This document shows, one piece after another, positions 6,785 through 15,900 of a DNA stretch of 23,074 nucleotides. The notes under the pieces were generated by a model that ran no database searches, had not been told where the DNA came from, and worked only from the letters and a program-made list of their open reading frames with translations. This DNA is from a virus, in IMG/VR virus record IMGVR_UViG_3300030419_007307, positions 1 through 23,074 of that record; one strand, 5' to 3'. The stretch's first letter is position 1, and the number at the start of each line of letters is the position of its first letter. Position numbers and translations under genes: made by a program.

Positions 6785-7368
6785 TTTAGTTCTTCAAACT
6801 TTTTTTTGTATTTTTTAAGGAATGCTGAAATATAAGGGGTGTTTTGAAATTTTCCACCTCTTACTTTAGTTCTTGTTTGTATAGCGGCACCTGATCTTCC
6901 TTTGTTTTTTCGTAGCAAGTGACCTAAGCCAGAGAGACCTCTTTCTATGCCTTCAGCCCAACTTCTTGCGGTCGCCCAAGGTAATGGGGTTACAGCGAAA
7001 ATTTGTTCAGGCTCTGGTAAGGTAACCTTAAAGTTTACACCTAAACCTTTACCAGATCCTTTAATATCTGAGTCATATTGCAAAACAACACTCTCCAATA
7101 GTGCTAAAATGGGAGCGATAGGATCATCTCCCTGATCAAATCCAATAAAAGCAAATAGGTTGCTTACGCCTCCCAAAGTCCCGCTAATATTGCTGCCGCT
7201 GGGACCGCTTTGTATTTCTAAAGTTATAGGGTGAGCCAGAAAATCAGCGATCATTTTTGATTTAATTTCTTTAAATCTTTTTCTGGTCTCTCTTTGTAAG
7301 TCTTTTCTGCTTAAACGAGGCACTTGTCGCTGCAAAGCTGCGATAACATCTGGCTCTAGAGATGGCAT
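6781..7368 (-). CDS. HK97 gp10-like head-tail joining or tail-completion protein
   Basis: A 195-residue basic protein with an N-terminal helix rich in Arg and Lys (about 20-40), a central beta region, and a C-terminal half with PLPWATARSWAEGIERGL followed by a very basic linker. The tail ends in a lysine-rich helix. Size, basic charge and position between the neck gene (7368-7835) and the gene before the tube are typical of gp10-like proteins, which act at the head-tail junction. It shares TAATG with the upstream stop and ATGA with the downstream gene, so the three genes look translationally coupled. The family call is by resemblance and context. Confidence 0.5.
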   Translation of the reverse strand: MPSLEPDVIAALQRQVPRLSRKDLQRETRKRFKEIKSKMIADFLAHPITLEIQSGPSGSNISGTLGGVSNLFAFIGFDQGDDPIAPILALLESVVLQYDSDIKGSGKGLGVNFKVTLPEPEQIFAVTPLPWATARSWAEGIERGLSGLGHLLRKNKGRSGAAIQTRTKVRGGKFQNTPYISAFLKKYKKKFEELK

Positions 7369-7835
7369 TATTCAGTAGGGGTAAGAGTAAAGGTATAGAA
7401 TTGGTTTGATGTAAAGCCTCTGGGCGATCCGTCACTTTCTATTATAAATTTATTTCCATCAAACTCTACCCTGCGAGCTTCACTAAGATAATCATATGCA
7501 GCTTCTTCTACTACGATTGTGACTGTCCCATCGGAAACAACAGCTTTGTTTTGTGTTCCTGCCTGTTGTGCTGCGCCATCGTCTGTGAGATACGCCTCGT
7601 CCATATCGTCATAATAAATTCTAGCTTGAAATTCTTGTGATATCTCTGTGTATTCAACAGGACTATTAGATCCTGTATTAGTTCTGCGGTAAAGAGAGTT
7701 CCAAGAATTAGTAGAAGCTATTAGAGTTTTTTTCGCATTTTTATAAACAGTTATAGTTCGGGCGAAAGTGGTGTGCAAAGTCCCCATAAGGTCTCTGACT
7801 TTGTTTATTTGATCTTGTGATAGAAACCCTGCCAT
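7368..7835 (-). CDS. probable head-closure (stopper-type) protein
   Basis: A 155-residue protein that is first in the minus-strand neck/tail operon. The start, INKVRDLMGTLHTTFARTIT, followed by VYKNAKK and a beta-rich second half (YLSEARRVEFDGNKFIIE), resembles the small beta-barrel closure proteins beneath the portal adaptor. The end FYTFTLTPTE is a typical beta edge. The likely start codon has little ribosome-binding sequence. Its upstream region is shared with the divergent gene at 7881. Stopper is the best guess from order (adaptor, stopper, completion, tube), not from a certain motif. Confidence 0.5.
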   Translation of the reverse strand: MAGFLSQDQINKVRDLMGTLHTTFARTITVYKNAKKTLIASTNSWNSLYRRTNTGSNSPVEYTEISQEFQARIYYDDMDEAYLTDDGAAQQAGTQNKAVVSDGTVTIVVEEAAYDYLSEARRVEFDGNKFIIESDGSPRGFTSNQFYTFTLTPTE

Positions 7836-7842
7836 ATTGATT

Positions 7843-7871
7843 TTTACACTTTAAATTATATAATAAGATAG
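7843..7871. promoter_or_regulatory. divergent promoter region with a palindromic -10
   Basis: The 45 bases between the divergent starts at 7835 (minus) and 7881 (plus) hold ATTATATAAT at 7856-7865, a perfect palindrome giving TATAAT on both strands. The plus strand also has TTTACA at 7843-7848, too close for a standard -35 to the TATAAT, and TAAGATAG at 7864-7871, which repeats the TAAGATAG before the gene at 4184. Confidence 0.5.
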
Positions 7872-7880
7872 GTTTAAGGC

Positions 7881-8168
7881 ATGGACGCTAAAAAAAATTT
7901 ACACAAACAGTCCGATGAGTGTATTTCTAGGCTTTTTAAGCATATGTTGATGATGCTTGAAGACATGAAGATGGATCATGATTTTCACTATGAAAAGCTA
8001 TACCAAAATATCCCAAGTGAATATCATGCGGTCATTAATACAGCAAATCACTTCACTCCTGAAAAGGTAAATTGGATCAGAAAGAGAATTCTAGATGTTG
8101 GAAATGAATCAATTAGAAATTTAGGATGTGAAATAGATAATTATACTGTAAGTTTTGTTTTTAACTAA
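7881..8168 (+). CDS. small protein of unknown function upstream of tail-assembly genes
   Basis: A 95-residue protein, probably largely helical, with a Met- and His-rich middle (LFKHMLMMLEDMKMDHDFHY, about 18-37). I recognise no family. It has two cysteines, too few and too far apart for a zinc motif. It is the first gene of the plus-strand tail operon and is preceded by AAGG and the divergent promoter. The next gene starts 11 bases on. A regulatory or assembly role is possible, but the sequence does not show one. Confidence 0.6.
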   Translation: MDAKKNLHKQSDECISRLFKHMLMMLEDMKMDHDFHYEKLYQNIPSEYHAVINTANHFTPEKVNWIRKRILDVGNESIRNLGCEIDNYTVSFVFN

Positions 8169-8179
8169 GGAATAAGGTT

Positions 8180-8935
8180 ATGGAATTTAAAGAATTATAT
8201 TCGTTTACTGTAGACGAAGAAAAGGAAGTCGAGAAAACTCATACTCGAAAAAACAAGAAAACGGGTGAGGAAACCACTGTTACAAAAAAAGTAATAGAAA
8301 AGGTTCCTGTTCAAGTTAGGCTTAAAAGACCTTCTCGCAGAGAGTTAGAAGATGCCGAGCTTGAATACTCTGTTGAGATGAGTCGCTGTGTTAAGCGTGG
8401 TATTTTAACAAAGGCTATGCTTTATAAAAAATACAGTGACACTGGAGGCGTTTGGAGCGAGGAAGATGCCAAAGAATATGGGAGGCTGTATAAAGAGATC
8501 TTTGACATACAAAACGAGTATGCGCGTCTTGAGCTTGTAGAAAAAAAGACAGAAAAACAAAAAGAAAGGCTAGAAGAGCTTAAAGGGACATTGGCTGAAA
8601 CCAAGAGGAAAATTGTTGAGTCAGAGTCTTCTATGCAGTCTTTATTTGATCATACTGCCGACACCAAGGCTCAAAATCGTCTTTTGTTATGGTATAGCTT
8701 GATGCTTACCCACATTCAAGGAGAGGAAGATGATAATCCTAAGCCTTATTTCGAAGGCGAAGATTTTGAAGATAAAATTGAGGACTATTATCTAAAAGAA
8801 GACGAATCAAGTGAGTTTTATCATGAGGTTGTTAAGAAAGTCACAACTATTTTGGCTTTTTGGTTTTTCAATCAAGCGTCTAGCCCAGACGAATTTAATC
8901 AACTCATCGAGGACTTAGAAAAAGGCGATCTTTGA
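8180..8935 (+). CDS. putative tail-assembly chaperone, first of two
   Basis: A 251-residue, highly charged protein: a Lys/Glu-rich start (18-44), a basic element VQVRLKRPSRRELEDAELEY at 45-64, a long Glu/Lys helix at about 105-150 (likely coiled coil), and an acidic C-terminal half with LTHIQGEEDDN. Two such genes directly before the tape measure gene, overlapping each other, occupy the position of lambda G and T, which hold the tape measure protein during tail assembly. Homology to G is not visible, so this is inference from order. A ribosome-binding site (AAGGAATAAGG) precedes it. The stop overlaps the next gene's TTG as TTGA. Confidence 0.55.
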   Translation: MEFKELYSFTVDEEKEVEKTHTRKNKKTGEETTVTKKVIEKVPVQVRLKRPSRRELEDAELEYSVEMSRCVKRGILTKAMLYKKYSDTGGVWSEEDAKEYGRLYKEIFDIQNEYARLELVEKKTEKQKERLEELKGTLAETKRKIVESESSMQSLFDHTADTKAQNRLLLWYSLMLTHIQGEEDDNPKPYFEGEDFEDKIEDYYLKEDESSEFYHEVVKKVTTILAFWFFNQASSPDEFNQLIEDLEKGDL

Positions 8936-9915
8936 ATGATGAATACTACATCTCGTTGATTGGGGAGGCTTTCGATGGGTATTCTGAGGTCGTCATAAAT
9001 AGTAAACCCGCTTTCATTAAGCATGTTAGTTTAAAAGATCAGAGGTATCTCCAGAAATACTACGAAAAATATAAAGCTGTAGCCTTAAACAAAGGTCTCG
9101 ACTCTAAGGAAGAAAGGCTGAAGACTGTAATGGAGGAGGGGATGTGGTCCTCTGAGGAAGATGCTGCTATAGCATCTTTGGAGTTTGAACTAAAAAACCT
9201 TCGCAAAACTCAACAAATTTTACCTTTGCAGTCTCAAAGAGATGAGATGGGGCGTGAGGTAGCGGAGAAAGAAAAGCAAGTGGCGAGCTTAATTAACAAA
9301 AAATCTGAGATACTGGGAAAAACCGCAGAAGATTATGCAACCGCCAGAAGTGGTGATGAGATTTTAAGGTTTCTTATTTTCAAAGATAAGGATTTAACAG
9401 AACATTTTTTCAAACCTGAGGAATTTGACAACTTGGAAGCGTGGGAAGTTTTGAAAATCAATCACATTCAGTCAGTTCAACTGGAAAAATTTGTAGATAA
9501 GGAATTTCAAAAAGCTGTATTAAGACCATTTTTTACAATGTATTTATCTTTGTGCGAGGATGTTTATGGTTTTTATAGAAAACCTGTAACTCATTTGACA
9601 GTCTATCAATTAAAAGTGGTTTTATTCGGGAGAATGTTTTTTAATATTTTCCAAAACACAGAAGATATTCCTGATGATATTAGAGAAGATCCTGATAAAG
9701 TGTTATCATTTGCGGAAAACCAAAGAAATAAAGATAAGAGAAAAAGCGGTATAAGAGACGATGCCGATGTCTCTATGGTTTTCGGAGCCACAAAAGATGA
9801 CATGAGGTCTTTTGATCGCCCGATGGGTAATAAGGAATTAGCTGAAGCAGCGAAAGAACACGGGGGTCAACTTAATATGGAACAAATGATGCGATTAGCT
9901 GGGCATGATGTGTAA
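8932..9915 (+). CDS. putative tail-assembly chaperone, second of two, TTG start
   Basis: A 327-residue protein. Only TTG at 8932 gives a start near the upstream stop (TTGA overlap); the two nearby ATGs are out of frame. An AAAAAGG ribosome-binding site lies about eight bases before. It has a Glu/Lys helix at about 75-125 and a larger helical domain at about 140-240 (ILRFLIFKDKDLTEHFF, YQLKVVLFGRMFFNIFQ). The C-terminus ends with a short helix near EQMMRLAGHDV. It lies between the first chaperone-like gene and the tape measure gene. Its stop (9913-9915) falls inside the hairpin over the tape measure ribosome-binding site, so its translation should influence that gene. Confidence 0.6.
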   Translation: MNDEYYISLIGEAFDGYSEVVINSKPAFIKHVSLKDQRYLQKYYEKYKAVALNKGLDSKEERLKTVMEEGMWSSEEDAAIASLEFELKNLRKTQQILPLQSQRDEMGREVAEKEKQVASLINKKSEILGKTAEDYATARSGDEILRFLIFKDKDLTEHFFKPEEFDNLEAWEVLKINHIQSVQLEKFVDKEFQKAVLRPFFTMYLSLCEDVYGFYRKPVTHLTVYQLKVVLFGRMFFNIFQNTEDIPDDIREDPDKVLSFAENQRNKDKRKSGIRDDADVSMVFGATKDDMRSFDRPMGNKELAEAAKEHGGQLNMEQMMRLAGHDV

Positions 9916-9945
9916 ATCTTTGTGTAAATAATACAAAGGTTTACG
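9911..9945 (+). promoter_or_regulatory. hairpin sequestering the tape measure ribosome-binding site
   Basis: Bases 9911-9925 pair with 9931-9945 in a 15-bp stem (three G-T pairs) around the five-base loop AAATA. The 3' arm holds AAAGG (9935-9939), the best-spaced Shine-Dalgarno for ATG 9949. The 5' arm holds the upstream stop TAA (9913-9915). A ribosome finishing the upstream gene would open the stem, so the tape measure gene would be translated mainly by coupling. No T run follows, so it is not a terminator. Confidence 0.65.
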
Positions 9946-9948
9946 GAG

Positions 9949-12900
9949 ATGCCATTAAGAATACCAGCAACAGTTACAGGATTACAAGCTAGCATTGAGG
10001 CTCAAGCTAAGAAAGCTGGACGAAATCTAAAAATAAATCTTGGAACCAGTGCCAAAAGTATTGAGGGCTTATCTCAACCCTTGGGTCGTATTACAGGTAA
10101 GGCTGATCAGTTTACCAAGTCTATGGAAGCCGCCAACGCAAGGGTGTTGGCTTTTGGCGCTTCTGTGGGTGTATTATCAGCCGTAACTCAAGGATTCAAA
10201 GAGTTAGTAACCACTACCATCGAAGTTGAAAAACAGATGGCTAGCATTAATGCCATCTTGGGACAGACCACCTCACAGCTAGACGCTTTTAAGAAAACAA
10301 TTTTTGATGTAGCGAAAAACACTGAGCAATCTTTTACCACCGTTTCTGAAGCTGCATTAGAGTTAAGCCGCCAAGGTCTTTCGGCTGAAGAGGTTGTCAG
10401 GAGGCTTAATGACGCGATGATACTTTCTAGGCTTTCTGGTCAGGGAGCAGCAGAAGCCGTGGCTGGCTTGACGGCTGCTATTAACTCTTTTGGTAAAGGG
10501 ACTGTAAGTAGCACAGAGGTTGTCAACAAGTTTTCACAAGCCGCTAAAAATGCGGCTGTATCCGAAAGAGATTTAGCAGAAGCTATTAAAAGAGCTGGAT
10601 CTGTTGCTGATATTGCAGGGGTAAGTTTTGACGAACTTGTAGGTGTTGTTAGTGCTGTTCAGCAAAAAACTGCGCGAGGTGGTGCTGTTATTGGTAACTC
10701 GTTTAAAACTATTTTTACTAGAATTCAAAGCATAGACAAGTTAAAAACACTACAAAACCTTGGCGCTCAAGTAACAGACGCGGAAGGAAACATATTAAGT
10801 GCTACTAGATTAATACAAAATTTAGCTATAGCTATAAAAGATCTCCCAGAAGCGAGACAGCTTCAAATAGCTGAAAATTTAGTAGGCAAATTCCAAGTGG
10901 CCCCGTTTGTAGCTATCTTACAAGATTATAACTCTGAAGCATCAACAGCTATAAGATTAACAGAAATTTCTCAAAAAGCATCAACAGAAGCTTATGAGCG
11001 TAATGCCGCTCTCAACAAAACCCTATCTGCTGCAATTAATGAAGCTACAGTTAATTTAAGAGAACTAGCTAATACTTTAGGAGAAATTGGAGTAACCGAT
11101 AGCCTTAAGAACATTTTAGGATTTTTTAATTCTCTAGTAGGAAACATAAAAACACTTCTTGAGGGTGAGGGTATCGGGAGTGATTTTGCTAGAGGGATAG
11201 TAAAAGGTATAGGCAACATCCTTAGCGGACCTGGGTTAGCTATCTTTGGCGCTATTATAGCTAAACTTACTATTGACCTTGCAAGATTTGGGGTGGGTTC
11301 CCTGCAAACCTTCTTTGGTCTTAACAAAGCGGCCAAAGAACAGGCTACCCTTCAAGGGCAGATAGCTTCTACTCTTTTGGGCAATAAGAGTATTCAGTCG
11401 CAAATAATGGCTATAGAAAATAGCACATTAAGCATCGAGCAAAAACGTGCCGCTCAAACAAAGTTTTTTACTACAGCGCTAAACGAGCAATTGCGAATAA
11501 TGACGCAAATGCAAGGCATCGCTGCAAGAGTTGCTCCTGGGGTTGCTAGAGGAACAAGAGGGGCTAGAGGAAGGGCTGCTGGTGGATATATTCCTAATTT
11601 CAATGCTGTAAGGGGTTATGGGACAGAAATGTCTGATATATCCAGAGGAGTAGGTGGTGCTCCTGCATCAGCGCGTCCTGTGACTATTCCTAACTTCAAT
11701 TTTGGTGGCGGTCAGCGCGGGACAATGGTGGCGAACACTAGTGAATTTATTGTTCCTAATTTTGCGGGTGGGGGATCTGCTATATTTAATCAAGACATGG
11801 TTTCCTCTATGGGGTTGCCAGCTGGAGCTAGAAGAGTAAGTGCTGCGGGAGGATTTATACCTAACTTTGTCGATACTGATCCTGTCTCTACTGTAGGGAA
11901 GACAAAGGGTATGACTCTTGCCCAAGCTGTAGCTGCATTTAGAGCGGGAAGTCTTAATCGTAGCGCTCTCACTTCTGGATTTGGTAAGGAGGCTGTTGAT
12001 GCTAGGTTAGGAGCGGTTAGCGTTGCTGGTAGACCTGTCGCAGCAGCGGGGTCATCAGGAATCTTAAGAATTCCTGGGCGAAGATATGGTGTCGCAGCTT
12101 TGTTTCCCAGTAAAAAAACAACCACTACCTCCACTAATTTCACGGGAGAGCAGACAAACCCAGGCATTATAGGATTACAGCAACGGGGCTTCACTGGCAT
12201 ATCGTTCTCAGGTGTCCAGATCTCTGATTTGCAGACTATGCAGAGGGGTATAAAGGGGGGGATGAAGGAGTCTGAAAACAGAAGAAAAATTGGTCGTTTA
12301 TTCGCTGAACCATTGGCTAGATATGGAGGTGAGATTATACCAGACGCTGGATTCCAAAATGACGAACTTACAGATATACAAGATAAAATAAAAAAACTTG
12401 GCAGAGGAAAAGGTGCTAAACTATTCAGCACGGCTGTCGAAGGGGGAATTTTTGAAGCCGCTGTAAGTCTTGTCACAAAAGGTGCTAGAGGTATTAGGCA
12501 ATTTAAAGATCACACGACTGAAAGGGAACCATTTGATTTCGAAGAAGGAGGAAGGGCAGATACAAAATTCAAAAGGGCATTTCGTTTTACTGATGATTTA
12601 GTCAGAGCTGATGCAAAAAGAACAGCTTCTAATTCGGCTGTCCAGACATTAATTTTTAAAGCTTTAAATGACCCTGCCGAACGCAAATATATTTTGGGGT
12701 TGGCTACTAGAAAGCAAAAGGGTAAAGGTAGAACAGGAGCTGGAGGATATATTCCAAATTTCAATGTTTCGCCCCTACAAGACGCTATAGCTAGAGAAAC
12801 AGGAGCTGGGCTTCCCGTTAACCAAGTTAGAATTAACCAAAGCCCCAAACTAAGAAACGCAGGAAACCCTATGGGTCTTGCTGTGACCAACACAAGGGAT

Positions 12901-15900
12901 GAGCCTACTGGGGCAATTCCTAATTTCAGAATAAGAGGTTTTGCTCCTTCAACACCAACATCTACGAAAGCTCGCGGACCAAGAGATGCAGCTGCGAGTA
13001 GCGAACTTTTAACTAAATTTATTGTTTTACAAACAGTTGTAGCTGGATTGAGTGGTGTGGTAGGTGAAACCACAAATCAATCTGAACTTTTCAATAAGTC
13101 TCTGAAGGCGATGAATATTGCCATGACAGCTTTCTTAGCTTCCTCCGCTTTTGGTGGTGCAGGTAGGCTTTTAGGAGGAGCAAGTAATTTGCTCACTGGG
13201 CAGGCTGGTGTTAATTTAGGAGCGAGGGCGGTAGAAAGATCCAGAGCGTTGGCAGAAAGAGCAGATCGATTGGAGCGAGCAGGAAATCGTTCTAGATTTA
13301 CAGGCCCAGGTTTTGTGGGGGGACCGCGCTCACGAAGGGGAAGAAGGCTTGTGAGGCAAGCGAATATGACGAGACTGGGGGGGAATATAACGAGTCGGGC
13401 AGGTAGGCTTGCGGGGTTTGCTTTAAGAGTAGCTGGTCCTGCGGGAGCGTTCACGGGAGCGCTCCTCGCTGTCTCTCATGCCGTAAATTACTTCTCAGGA
13501 AGAGCGGAGTTGGCAGGAGCCATGACTGAGCGCCTTGCAACTACAACTCAATTGGCGAATAAAGAGCTAGAAAATTTAAAAGTCCCACAATCTTTTAAAG
13601 ATTCATTAAGGGCGCAAGCCAAAAGCTCGGCTGCTCTTGCTGGTCAGTCGATTCAGGATGCAAGGTCTAAGGGCCTTCTTGGTTTTAACAGGTTAGGGGG
13701 AGCTTTTCGCGGAACAGACGATAAAGCGTTTCAACAAGCGATTACGGGAACGGTGAGCGCTGCAAGAACTGAAGGAATTAGTAATGCAGTTATTCAGGCG
13801 CAACTGAGACAGATGGACATAACTAGAGCCATAAGAGGTTCTGGTCTTGAGCAGGGCCTCAACGAATCTGATTCAGCGTTTGCTAGTAGAGCTTTAGCAA
13901 GTAAGGGCGGGAAAAAAGAACAATTTAATCCACAAGAAGAAGTTCAAGACTTTTTTGATGCACTTGAAAAGCAAATGGCTGACTTTTCAGCTCAAGAAAC
14001 TATAAATCGCTTAGTAGCAACCATAGACCCTAACTTACTAAAAGAGCTTAGGGCCGTGATGGAGCTTGAAGCTCGCGCAAGTAGGGGTGGTAGAGAACTT
14101 AGCGATGAAGAAAGAAGAAGGAGGGGTGCTCTTGATGAAAGACTAACAGAATTTGCTAGGGGGTCTGGTGTCCAAGGGTCAGACATAATAGCAAGAGAGG
14201 TTCTAACTCAAGGGTTTAGGGGATCAGTAACTAGGGGAGAAACCTCTCAACAGAGAATAGAGAGAATACAAGCAGAAACCGCCAAACTAAGACTAAAAAC
14301 AGAAATAGAAATTGCTAGAGTAAAGGCTGAAGAGATTACATCAGATGAGATACAATTAAGCAGAGGGCAAGCGCTGGGAACCCTTCGCGCAGAGGAGAAG
14401 ATCACGCTAGAAAAAAACATTGCTTTATCAAAAAATCGCAAAAAAGTCGATCTGGATATATCTAAAATCGCAGCACAAGAGATAGCTAATTTAAAAGCTT
14501 TAAACTTCGACAAAGAAAAGCAAGAGGCTCTCCAAAAACTTATAAGCAAACAGTCTTTATCTCAACTGGCTTCAGAAGAAGGAAGAAAAAACCTTATAAA
14601 AAACATTGTAGGCTTAGAAGAGAAAGGGGCGCTGGAGGCAAAGTTAATTTTAGATTTCTTTGAAGAGCAAGCTCAAGCTTTAATACAGAAAGGGAAGGCT
14701 CAAGAGGAAAATTTAAAGAAAGACTTTCAGTCCCGTGTAGAAAACGAAAAGGCTCTTGAAATCCAGCGTAAAAGAGTAAATCTATTACAAGTTGAAAATA
14801 AAAGTTTAGCTATTAGGCAAAATGCTGCCTTAGATATTCAGCGCGTAGCAGCAGATTTCGCCAGATCTAGTATTCAAAACAACCCCAATCTGACTAGCCT
14901 TGAGAGAAGTCAGGCTTTACTCGCTAACTTGCCACAACAACAGAATGTCGCAAGAGCAGAACTTCAAAATTCTGAAATTCAGAGACTTTTAAATGAAATA
15001 ATACAGGTAGAAAGCCGAGACCCCACTCAAAATTTCGAGGATTTAAGGGTTCAATTAAATAACATACTATCAGGTCGAACAAGTCGGGAAGCAGGAATTT
15101 CAGAAGTGAGAGCTTCTTTGGAGGAGAGTTTAGCTTTTGGAGAGAGGCTGGGAGCTAGTGAAGCTGACCAACAACCAATGAGACAGTTTCTACTATCCGT
15201 AGAGGCACTAGAAGCGGCTTTCGAGAAGCTAGGGCTTACATTAAACAAGGAGGAACAAGAGGCTAAGAACAGGGCAGATCCAGAAAATTTTACGAAATTT
15301 AATACGCTACTAAGAGGGCTTACTCAAGAATTAAATAGGGCGCAAGAGCAGCTTAGATTTGACGCTATCCGAGCTGGAGACGCATCAGGATTTGTTGGTA
15401 GCGCTAGGCAAATTAGAGAAAATCGACTTAGGTCATTAGCTGGAAATAATGTCTCCGCACAAATAGGAGTTACTCAACAATTTGCCCTTCAGGGTTTGCG
15501 CGACACTCAAAGAACTGGGGCAACTAGGGCTGAAAGACGACAGGCCGAAAGACAGTTACCATTTGTCGAAGAACAGTTCCGACTTCAACAAAAGTTAAAC
15601 GTATTATATGAAGATGCAGACAATAATTTAGACAAGATTAAAAAGGTCGAGGATGAAATATTAGACATAGAAAGAAAAAGACAAACAGTCAACGAGAAAA
15701 TAGGAGCTTTGATTGAAGATACATTTATTAAGAGCGCTGAAGATATCGAAAAACAATTAGGAAAATCACTTGTCGCAGATGGTGAGCGCTTCAAGAAGTC
15801 GGTAACAGATGGATTGGTAGATGCTATTATCCTCGGGCAAGATTTAGGGGACACCTTGAGACAGGCAGCTGCGGAATTCTTTAGTTCAAGAGCTAAATCT

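Noticed and set aside
8915-8940. Possible lambda G/T-type -1 frameshift joining the two chaperone-like genes
   Set aside because: The A run (GAA AAA GGC) is in the wrong phase for a slippery heptamer, and a TTG with a good ribosome-binding site explains the second gene.
9911-9945. Hairpin before the tape measure gene as a terminator
   Set aside because: No T run follows and the stem is AT-rich; a role at the ribosome-binding site fits better.
11668-13454. Long minus-strand open frames (up to 228 codons) opposite the tape measure gene
   Set aside because: They mirror the low-stop composition of the tape measure gene, and the plus-strand product is clearly real throughout.
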